Below, piece after piece: positions 1 to 6,876 of a DNA stretch of 6,876 nucleotides. Made by a program: the position numbers and the translations under genes. The stretch is from Candidatus Methylomirabilota bacterium (GTDB lineage: Bacteria > Methylomirabilota > Methylomirabilia > Methylomirabilales > Methylomirabilaceae): positions 1 to 6,876 of the forward strand of contig JACQEV010000153.1 of the NCBI GenBank assembly GCA_016200385.1, read 5' to 3'. Every line of letters starts with the position of its first letter. Within the stretch, counting starts at the first letter, position 1. Under the pieces are notes generated by a model. The model saw nothing but the letters and a program-made list of their open reading frames with translations. It did no database searches and was not told the DNA's origin.

Positions 1-117
1 CTTCCAGGAGACATCTACATCCAGAGGAAGAACTTCACCTTCTACTTCCCTCTCGCCACCTCCATCCTCTTGAGCATGATCCTGACGCTGCTCTTATCAT
101 TCTTCCGCCGTCGGTGA
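1..117 (+). CDS. DUF2905 family small membrane protein, C-terminal part
   Basis: Reading frame 1 is open from the left edge to a TGA at 115-117 and gives the last 38 residues of a protein whose start lies outside the window. The visible part begins LPGDIYIQRKNFTFYFPLAT, continues as a hydrophobic helix (about residues 18-34) rich in Leu, Ile and Ser, and ends in FFRRR. The pattern PGDI-x-I-x(3)-NFTFYFPL followed by a membrane helix and a basic tail is what I know of DUF2905 proteins, which are about 70 residues long, have two membrane segments, and have no established function. They are often found beside ruvB or queA, which fits the position here. The frame and stop are seen directly; the family name is from memory of the motif. 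Confidence 0.8.
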   Translation, partial: LPGDIYIQRKNFTFYFPLATSILLSMILTLLLSFFRRR

Positions 118-134
118 GTTGCCCGGCGACGTTT

Positions 135-138
135 GGAG
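135..138 (+). promoter_or_regulatory. Possible ribosome binding site deciding the queA start
   Basis: GGAG lies 11 nt before the GTG at 150. The in-frame GTG at 114 has only pyrimidine-rich sequence upstream and overlaps the DUF2905 stop, so 150 is preferred. The spacing is slightly long, so this is moderate evidence. Confidence 0.45.
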
Positions 139-149
139 ACTCCTCACCC

Positions 150-2455
<2,306 letters not shown>

Positions 2456-2456
<1 letters not shown>

Positions 2457-2463
2457 GAGGAGG
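2456..2463 (+). promoter_or_regulatory. Strong ribosome binding site for yajC
   Basis: AGAGGAGG lies 5 nt before the ATG at 2469. It is the best Shine-Dalgarno match in the window, consistent with efficient translation of yajC. Confidence 0.8.
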
Positions 2464-2468
2464 ACGAA

Positions 2469-2810
2469 ATGGACAGTGCGTATGCCGCAGGGGGGTTTCC
2501 CGGTGGGGGAGGACCTGGGGGTGGATTCACGGCCTTCATCCCCCTGCTTCTGATGTTCGTGGTCTTTTATTTCTTGCTGATCCGCCCCCAGCAAAAGAAA
2601 CAGCGGGAGATCAAAGATATGCTCAACAACCTCAAGACCGGAGACCAGATCGTGACCTCGGGAGGACTGTACGGAACAATCATTGGGTTCGGGGAGGACA
2701 ATCGGGTCAAAGTCAAGATCGCGGAGAACGTCAAGGTTGAGATCGCCAGGAGCGGCATCTCAGGCAAGGTTGCGGGGGCGCTCGAAAGCGCGAAAGGGAA
2801 GAGCGATTAA
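2469..2810 (+). CDS. yajC: Preprotein translocase accessory subunit YajC
   Basis: YajC is a small inner-membrane protein of the SecDF-YajC complex that associates with SecYEG. The 113-residue product has a Gly-rich N-terminal stretch (residues 8-19), one membrane helix (about 21-38, FTAFIPLLLMFVVFYFLLIR), the hallmark RPQQKKQREIKDMLNNLKTGD just after it, then the small beta domain with TSGGLYGTIIGF (63-74) and VKVKIAENVKVEI. Length and domain order are typical, and the start is fixed by a strong ribosome binding site. It lies 26 bp after tgt, the usual order, but secD and secF do not follow: the gene meets a convergent methyltransferase gene and their ends overlap by 4 bp. Confidence 0.95.
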   Translation: MDSAYAAGGFPGGGGPGGGFTAFIPLLLMFVVFYFLLIRPQQKKQREIKDMLNNLKTGDQIVTSGGLYGTIIGFGEDNRVKVKIAENVKVEIARSGISGKVAGALESAKGKSD

Positions 2811-3982
2811 GAAATGGCTTCCAGAATGGCACACTTGAGATACTGAGTCTCCCGGACGTGGAGCAAGATCGGGTGATCCTGAGCCTGGGTGCGGAGCTCG
2901 ATGACTCGAAAGCGGCGATGGGCATCGGCGGCCGCCTCTACCAGCATTTCCCTGAACAGCTCAGCCGGGAGATGATACGAGCAGGAGCAGGTGATGAGGA
3001 TTCCCCCCTCGCGCAGCAGTTTCATGGCGCGAAGATTGATCTCTTTATACCCTCGTATCGCGCTCTCAAGGGCCTCTTTTCCCTTGGTGAAGGCGGGAGG
3101 GTCCAGGACGATCAGGTCGAACTGCCTTCTCTCGCGGTCCATCGAGCGCAGCTCGTCGAACGCATTTCCTTCGACGACCCGCACGAGCTCCCCGAGTCCG
3201 TTTAACTCCGCATTCCTCATAGCGAGGGCCGCCGCTTCCTTGGAGAGTTCAATGCCCACGGCAGACCTGGCTCCTGCGACGGCCGCATGCACACCGAAGC
3301 CGCCGGTATAGCAGAAGGCATCCAGGACCTCGCGTCCCTCCACGAGCGACCGCAATCGCAAGCGGTTTTCGCGCTGGTCAAGGAACCACCCTGTTTTCTG
3401 TCCTGAGGCAATATCCACCCAGAACCGCACCCCTCCCTCCGAGATCTGCAAGAGCGTGTCGAACTGTCCGCGGAGGAACCCGCTCGTCCGCTCGAGCCCC
3501 TCAAGCTCTCTCGCGGGCGCATCATTCCTCGCGTAGATTCCCCGAGGCTGGAGAAGGTCGATAAGGAGGTTCACCAGTGCTCCACTGAGCGCCTCCATCC
3601 CCGCCGTGAGGAACTGGACCACCAGGACTTCCCCGTAGCGATCAACGATCAGGCCGGGGAGTAGATCGGCCTCCCCGAAAACCACGCGATAGGCCTCGGC
3701 GTCGGCTACGCATCGCTTCCGGAGGTCGATGGCAGCTTGAATGCGGCGGCGCAGAAAGAGCTCGTCGATCGCCTCGTCTTGCCAGGTGAGCAGGCGGACC
3801 GCAATCTGCGAGCGAGGATTGATGTAGCCACGCCCGACGAAGCGGCCCCTGGCGTCACAGACCTCTGCCAGTTCACCGGGAGCCGGGTCCCCCTCGATCC
3901 GCTGAATCTCCCCCTGATAGATCCAGGGGTGTCCAGCCAGCGGCCGGCGCTCCCTTCCCTTGTGCAAAGTGATTTTGAGCAT
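2807..3982 (-). CDS. RlmI-type class I SAM-dependent rRNA (cytosine-C5) methyltransferase
   Basis: This is a member of the COG1092 (RlmI/YccW) family, enzymes that methylate C5 of a cytosine in 23S rRNA. The 391-residue product has an N-terminal PUA-like RNA-binding domain (about 1-75, with LAGHPWIYQGEI and GRGYINPRSQIAVRLL). A central region with GEADLLPGLIVDRYG (about 103-117) and SGQKTGWFLDQRENR (193-207) follows. The Rossmann domain has motif I DAFCYTGGFG (221-230), the acidic residue in VGIELS, motif IV LDPPAF (293-298) and a motif VI region TCSCSYH (331-337). Both family Cys-containing segments look intact. The ATG at 3982 is chosen because AAGGA lies 7 nt upstream; in-frame ATGs at 3997 and 4012 would add 5 or 10 residues with no better signal. 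The TAA overlaps the yajC stop. The exact rRNA target cannot be read from sequence, so no symbol is given. Confidence 0.9.
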   Translation of the reverse strand: MLKITLHKGRERRPLAGHPWIYQGEIQRIEGDPAPGELAEVCDARGRFVGRGYINPRSQIAVRLLTWQDEAIDELFLRRRIQAAIDLRKRCVADAEAYRVVFGEADLLPGLIVDRYGEVLVVQFLTAGMEALSGALVNLLIDLLQPRGIYARNDAPARELEGLERTSGFLRGQFDTLLQISEGGVRFWVDIASGQKTGWFLDQRENRLRLRSLVEGREVLDAFCYTGGFGVHAAVAGARSAVGIELSKEAAALAMRNAELNGLGELVRVVEGNAFDELRSMDRERRQFDLIVLDPPAFTKGKEALESAIRGYKEINLRAMKLLREGGILITCSCSYHLPAELFREMLVEAAADAHRRFRVIELRTQAQDHPILLHVRETQYLKCAILEAIS

Positions 3983-3989
3983 TGGTCGG

Positions 3990-3994
3990 TCCTT
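3990..3994 (-). promoter_or_regulatory. Ribosome binding site for the RlmI-like gene
   Basis: On the minus strand AAGGA lies 7 nt before the ATG at 3982, which decides the start among three in-frame ATGs. Confidence 0.65.
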
Positions 3995-4015
3995 CATGGC
4001 AACTCGCACCACGCC

Positions 4016-4044
4016 GTATGGGCGACCCGGCGGGTCGCCCCTAC
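4016..4044. repeat. Hairpin element between two minus-strand methyltransferase genes
   Basis: Two 13-nt arms (4016-4028 and 4032-4044) pair with one mismatch around a GGC loop; the inner 9 bp (GGGCGACCC/GGGTCGCCC) are perfect. There is no T-run on either side, so it does not look like an intrinsic terminator. It resembles short palindromic REP/BIME-like elements of the GTAGGGGCGACCC type that I recall from many GC-rich genomes. In a transcript it could stabilise the upstream mRNA or separate expression of the two genes. Confidence 0.7.
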
Positions 4045-4065
4045 CCTCGCACCTCGCACCTATCC
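4045..4065. repeat. Heptamer repeat (CCTCGCA) at the end of the methyltransferase gene
   Basis: Two perfect CCTCGCA units (4045-4051, 4052-4058) and a partial third (4059-4065). The TAG stop of the methyltransferase gene (4060-4062, minus strand) lies in the third unit. A further CTCGCACC copy sits at 4003-4010, on the other side of the hairpin, as if the hairpin had split a longer tract. Confidence 0.65.
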
Positions 4066-4869
4066 CGGTTTCTCAACCGTCACGATTCTGGTGGAGCCGC
4101 ACCGGAGGAACTTTCCCAGCGCCAGGTCGAGCACCATCACGCGCCGGAAGAAGGCATCGAAATACGGAGCTTCCTCCCTACGCCGGAAGAGAAGCGACGG
4201 GGGAATCAGCATTGTCAGGATGTTCATGCTTCGGACCTCCACCAGCCGCAGATCGTGCGCCTGCAGGAGGCCCTGCAATTCTCGCCAAGTGAAGGTCTTA
4301 AACTGCATCCCCTTCCACTCCCGCAGGTGCCCGCCCCAGGTCGTCATCGCCCGCCACAGCTCCTTGGGGAGGTAAAGCAGGTCAGGGCACCATTTCGAGT
4401 CCACCTCGAACGAGATCAGGCCGCGAGGGGCGCAGACCCGGACCATTTCCGCCAGGACCAGATCCACCGCGGTGAAGTTGTGGCCGATGACATCGCCATA
4501 CGCCAGGATAGCCTGCGCACACCCGTCTTCAAAGGGGAGCTTCGTGATATCGCCGGTCACGAAGTTGACGTTTTGCCGGGCCTTGCATCGCTTCCGGGCT
4601 GCCTCGATCATCCGTCCAGAGATGTCGATCCCGATTACCGGGCCTTCCCGTTGTGCCAGCAGGATCGTCTGCTTCCCTGTCCCACACCCAAGGTCAAGCG
4701 CCAGGCCGTGTGACCTGGCGCGAGCGATCCGCCCACCGCAATCGCGGTAGACCTCGTAACACTCGGCGAAATAGAATTGATCCTCAAGCTGGTCGTACTC
4801 CGCCTGCATGGCACTGTAGACTGCCGCGACATGGGAGCCAACATCACGCTGGTTCGTCCGGGAGATCAC
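4060..4869 (-). CDS. Class I SAM-dependent methyltransferase, substrate unknown
   Basis: The product is a stand-alone Rossmann methyltransferase of the Methyltransf_11/25 type. From the GTG at 4869 it has 269 residues: a short helical lead-in with AAVYSAMQAEYDQLED, motif I LALDLGCGTGKQT (about 56-68), the acidic ribose-binding Asp in GIDIS (80-84), VTGDITKLPF with the adenine-contacting Asp (about 104-113) and a motif IV region AILAYGDVIGHN (about 120-131). The C-terminal third, with WRELQGLLQAHDLRLVEVRS and a hydrophobic IPPSLLFRRREEAPYFDAFF segment, caps the fold. Such a cap is compatible with a small-molecule, lipid or quinone-type substrate, but this is inference. The start is uncertain: the frame is open back to an ATG at 4989 inside the HAD gene, where the translation is unlike this family, and an ATG at 4809 would shorten the lead-in. 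It lies 61 bp after the HAD gene and 77 bp before the RlmI-like gene, probably co-transcribed. Confidence 0.8.
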   Translation of the reverse strand: MISRTNQRDVGSHVAAVYSAMQAEYDQLEDQFYFAECYEVYRDCGGRIARARSHGLALDLGCGTGKQTILLAQREGPVIGIDISGRMIEAARKRCKARQNVNFVTGDITKLPFEDGCAQAILAYGDVIGHNFTAVDLVLAEMVRVCAPRGLISFEVDSKWCPDLLYLPKELWRAMTTWGGHLREWKGMQFKTFTWRELQGLLQAHDLRLVEVRSMNILTMLIPPSLLFRRREEAPYFDAFFRRVMVLDLALGKFLRCGSTRIVTVEKPG

Positions 4870-4930
4870 TGGTGCACCGTGGCGTCCTCGTGACCAGCAA
4901 GTCGAGGCAGGGAATGTGGTTCCTCGTCGG

Positions 4931-5617
4931 TCAACCCAGGCACAGCTTTTCCAAGAGGTCGAGGTCCAGAGGCTCAAGGCTCCGGACAACCAGCTCCGCC
5001 CTGGAGAAGACCTGGCCCTTCGTATAGTCGTTGTAGACCACCGCGCAAGGGAGGCCGGCCTCCTTCGCCGCCTTGAAGCCCTTCTCGGAGTCCTCGATCA
5101 CGAGGACTTCAGACGCGTCGCATCCGAGCTTGGCCACACACTCCGCATACAACGCGCCATTCTTTTCGCCTGATTGTTTACCGAGGATCGGGTCGAAGTG
5201 CCCGAGCGACTCGGGAAGCTGGGCATTGAGAAGCGCACGAACCTGATCTTCATCTGTCACTGATACGATCGCCAACCGCACGCCTCGGTCAATCGCCTCC
5301 CGAATGATTCGCCGCACCCCTGGCCGCAGCGGCAGCTCGCCGACCCGCTTGAGGTAGAGCTCCTTCTTGAGCGCAAAGAGCTCGGGCACGATCCGGTCGA
5401 TCTCGGCCTCGGAGAGCGATGTCCGGGCCGAGAGCGCCAGCCGCATCCGTCTGGCATTGCCGGGGATTTTCAGGAGCTCCTTGAACTCTTCCCACGTCCA
5501 GCGGATGTCGAACCCCATCCGCTCGAACGCCTCATTGCAGGCCACCAGATGCCCATCTCTCTCTGTATCGGCCAGCGTCCCATCCACATCAAATATGATC
5601 GCCTTCAGCTTCCCCAT
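4931..5617 (-). CDS. HAD-superfamily phosphatase, CbbY-like
   Basis: A subfamily IA HAD hydrolase of 228 residues. Motif I is FDVDGTL with nucleophile D10 and acid/base D12; motif II is S119 in IVSVT; motif III is probably K152 in GEKNGALY, where relatives usually have KPxP; motif IV is VIEDSEKG with E175 and D176. The cap (about 16-95) begins TERDGHLVACNEAF and includes FKELLKI, close to the TE-x-DGH-x(3)-FN and ELLKI pattern of cyanobacterial and plant CbbY, which dephosphorylates the Rubisco inhibitor xylulose-1,5-bisphosphate. A sugar-phosphate substrate is therefore likely, but whether this organism has Rubisco cannot be seen. The ATG at 5617 places motif I at the expected distance, though no clear ribosome binding site precedes it. 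It is the first gene of the minus-strand group. Confidence 0.85.
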   Translation of the reverse strand: MGKLKAIIFDVDGTLADTERDGHLVACNEAFERMGFDIRWTWEEFKELLKIPGNARRMRLALSARTSLSEAEIDRIVPELFALKKELYLKRVGELPLRPGVRRIIREAIDRGVRLAIVSVTDEDQVRALLNAQLPESLGHFDPILGKQSGEKNGALYAECVAKLGCDASEVLVIEDSEKGFKAAKEAGLPCAVVYNDYTKGQVFSRAELVVRSLEPLDLDLLEKLCLG

Positions 5618-5680
5618 TTCAATCGCTGGTGTGTCGCGTTCTATCTGTCAACCTTCTTCAAAAATAGACAACGGAGACCC

Positions 5681-5782
5681 GTCATTGCGAGCGAAGCGAG
5701 GCAATCTCACTGCGACAGATCGTGCAGCCTGTCCCGAGCCATGAGATTCCTTCGGCTGACCGAGTCGGCCTCGGAGTGGCAA
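5681..5782. repeat. Degenerate MITE-like/dispersed repeat
   Basis: The left arm (5681-5708) begins GTCATTGCGAGCGAAGCG and ends GCAATCTC; it contains ATTGC and GCAAT as an inner inverted pair (5684-5688/5701-5705). The right arm begins with GAGATT (5743-5748), pairing with AATCTC (5703-5708), continues CCTTCGGCTG and ends near GGCAA (about 5778-5782), a weak mirror of TTGC. The left arm matches a repeat family I remember as dispersed in many copies through several bacterial phyla. No open reading frame of note lies inside. The right arm is degraded, so the boundary there is approximate. Confidence 0.6.
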
Positions 5783-5877
5783 GGGAGCAGTAATTGTCGA
5801 TTTGCTGACATTTGCTACAGAGTTATGTTTGAATCCAAAGTTTAGATGAAATGCAAAGCGGCCACAAGAAAAACGTT
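5783..5877. other. AT-rich non-coding stretch upstream of the HTH-methyltransferase gene
   Basis: This segment is visibly richer in A and T than its surroundings and holds no convincing gene. A short direct repeat of TTTGCT at 10-bp spacing occurs near 5800-5816. I see no other structure. The composition change fits the edge of an acquired region or a regulatory zone. Confidence 0.4.
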
Positions 5878-5895
5878 GTTGACAGATTAGTCAAC
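5878..5895 (+). promoter_or_regulatory. Inverted repeat GTTGAC-N6-GTCAAC, candidate operator
   Basis: A perfect 6-bp inverted repeat with a 6-nt spacer (5878-5883/5890-5895) covers the whole -35 box of the promoter in front of the HTH-methyltransferase gene. XRE-type regulators bind such short dyads, so autorepression by the encoded HTH domain is a reasonable inference. The symmetry is seen directly; the binding is not shown. Confidence 0.55.
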
Positions 5896-5907
5896 GCTGC
5901 ATAGTAT
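5879..5907 (+). promoter_or_regulatory. Sigma70-type promoter of the HTH-methyltransferase gene
   Basis: A perfect -35 box TTGACA (5879-5884) is followed after 17 bp by a -10-like TAGTAT (5902-5907, four of six matches to TATAAT). Transcription would start about 7 nt later, at or next to the ATG at 5914, predicting a leaderless mRNA, in agreement with the lack of a Shine-Dalgarno sequence there. Confidence 0.65.
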
Positions 5908-5913
5908 GAAGCT

Positions 5914-6876
5914 ATGAATCTGGGTCTGGAGATCCGACGGCGCCGAAAAGTAGCTGGCCTTCCGCTGCGCCACATGGCAGAGACGGTTAAGGTGAGTCCT
6001 GCATATCTCTCCAGAGTCGAGCGGGGACTTGCCCCACCTTCTAACGCACTGATCCGAGCCGTCGCCCACGCCCTAGGTGCCGATAGCGAGGAGCTTCTGC
6101 TCTTGGCCGGGCGTGTTCCCCCTCAGTGGCTCAATGCGATCACAGCCTCGCCAGCCCGGGCGGTCGAGACCCTCAGGGATGCGCTTGCGAGCTGCGTGGC
6201 GGAGCCAACTACGACCTATGGCCGGATGGTGCTGGCATTCGAGGGCACGCGGGCCATCGAGGACCCGCGGTTCCCCTTCGAGTATCTAAGCGACATCGCC
6301 CAATTAGAAAGCTGGCGCAAGGAGATTAACCGCCCCATTTACCACATCCATAAGTGGTGGGCGCAGCGGCTCGGTTCGGTTTTCCGCGCCATCTTGCTTG
6401 CTGCCTTTACTCCAAAGGGCTCGGGTATCTTAGAGATGTTTTACCAGCCCGCCCGATTGACGGGCGCCGTGATTTTTGATCCTTTCATGGGAAGCGGGAC
6501 GACTCTCGGTGAGGCCCTAAAATTGGGCGCACGCGCTATAGGGCGTGACATCAATTCTGTGGCCTATTTCGCTGTTAAGAACGCCTTGGCCGTCCATCCG
6601 CGCCGACGGATTGTCGAAACGTTCCAGGCCATCGAGCAAGATGTGGCCTCAACAATTCGACGCTTTTACCGCTCGCAGCCCCCTCGAGGTGAGAGCGCCG
6701 ATGTGCTGTACTACTTCTGGGTCAAGGTCGTTGCGTGTCCGAAATGTGAGCAGCCGGTTGACCTCTTCTCATCTTATGTCTTTGTTCGCCACGCCTATCC
6801 CGCCAGGAACCCCGCCGCCCAGGCCCTCTGCCCGAATTGCGGTGGCGTCAGTACCGTTCGCTATGACGCGGAGAGC
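5914..6876 (+). CDS. XRE helix-turn-helix / Zn-ribbon DNA methyltransferase fusion (COG1743/DUF1156-like), N-terminal part
   Basis: The frame is open from the ATG at 5914 to the right edge, giving 321 residues with the C terminus missing. Residues 1-65 form an XRE-type helix-turn-helix (LGLEIRRRRKVAGLPLRHMA, then VSPAYLSRVERGLAPPS as the recognition-helix region, and ALIRAVAHALGADSEELL). A linker of about 70 residues follows. From about 140 comes a DNA methyltransferase: IYHIHKWWAQRLGSVFRAIL (142-161), SAM-binding motif I IFDPFMGSGTTLGEALKLGA (187-206), the acidic motif in GRDINSVAYF (210-219), and a two-pair Cys site (C275-x2-C278 and C306-x2-C309) that looks like an inserted Zn ribbon. The WWAxR block before DPFxGSGTT plus a Zn ribbon is the pattern of COG1743/DUF1156 adenine-specific methylases. 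The catalytic [DN]PPY motif should lie beyond the edge, so activity cannot be judged. Role as a defence or epigenetic methylase with its own control domain is inferred. No ribosome binding site is present. Confidence 0.8.
   Translation, partial: MNLGLEIRRRRKVAGLPLRHMAETVKVSPAYLSRVERGLAPPSNALIRAVAHALGADSEELLLLAGRVPPQWLNAITASPARAVETLRDALASCVAEPTTTYGRMVLAFEGTRAIEDPRFPFEYLSDIAQLESWRKEINRPIYHIHKWWAQRLGSVFRAILLAAFTPKGSGILEMFYQPARLTGAVIFDPFMGSGTTLGEALKLGARAIGRDINSVAYFAVKNALAVHPRRRIVETFQAIEQDVASTIRRFYRSQPPRGESADVLYYFWVKVVACPKCEQPVDLFSSYVFVRHAYPARNPAAQALCPNCGGVSTVRYDAES

Noticed and set aside
2490..2524. G-rich start of yajC as a G-quadruplex
   Set aside because: Only three runs of three or more G are clearly separated, and the G-richness is explained by Gly codons of the N-terminal GGGGPGGG stretch; only a weak two-tier structure could form.
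4016..4044. Hairpin as an intrinsic terminator
   Set aside because: Neither strand has a T-run after the stem, and the next gene in the same direction begins just beyond it.
3982..4713. Plus-strand open frame of 243 codons over the methyltransferase gene
   Set aside because: It is antisense to the methyltransferase with its clear SAM motif; the translation is Arg/Pro/His-rich with no domain.
4870..4989. N-terminal extension of the SAM methyltransferase into the HAD gene
   Set aside because: The translation (MSGALSLWTSTSWKSC and on) is Trp/Ser/Arg-rich noise antisense-free overlap with the HAD 3' end in another frame, and does not resemble the methyltransferase family.
5623..5651. Full sigma70 promoter for the HAD gene
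   Set aside because: A perfect TTGACA is present on the minus strand at 5651-5646, but none of the hexamers 16-18 bp downstream resembles TATAAT.

Overview
The window looks like a chromosomal segment of a GC-rich (roughly 60% by eye) Gram-negative-type bacterium. YajC, a Sec accessory protein, sits directly behind the two queuosine genes in the queA-tgt-yajC order familiar from proteobacteria and related phyla. The small DUF2905 membrane protein before queA, the CbbY-like phosphatase and the dispersed GTCATTGCGAGCGAAG-type repeat remind me of NC10 (Methylomirabilota), Nitrospirota or deltaproteobacterial genomes. That placement is a guess from memory, not a demonstrated assignment.

Layout. 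Plus strand, 1-2810: the tail of a DUF2905 protein, then queA, tgt and yajC, closely spaced and probably co-transcribed. Tgt puts preQ1 into tRNA position 34 and QueA converts it to epoxyqueuosine; YajC belongs to the SecDF-YajC complex. secD and secF, the usual next genes, are absent. Instead yajC meets a convergent gene, and the two stop codons share a TTAA.

Minus strand, 5617 down to 2807: a CbbY-like HAD phosphatase, a class I SAM methyltransferase of unknown substrate, and an RlmI-type 23S rRNA cytosine-C5 methyltransferase. They may form a loose operon; the gaps are 61 and 77 bp, and the second holds a hairpin set among 7-bp repeats.

The divergent intergenic region 5618-5913 carries a degenerate MITE-like repeat, then an AT-rich stretch, then a well-formed promoter with an inverted repeat over its -35 box. 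This reads into a gene that runs off the right edge. It encodes an XRE-type helix-turn-helix domain fused to a DNA methyltransferase with a Zn-ribbon insert (COG1743/DUF1156-like). This right end looks like accessory DNA and may start a restriction-modification or other defence locus; the rest lies outside the window.

The most unusual signals are: (1) the HTH-methyltransferase fusion, with a candidate autoregulatory operator and an apparently leaderless start; (2) short tandem repeats of different sequence that all have a 7-bp period, one inside queA, two at the 3' end of tgt and one at the 3' end of the methyltransferase gene, where they have added codons to otherwise conserved proteins.
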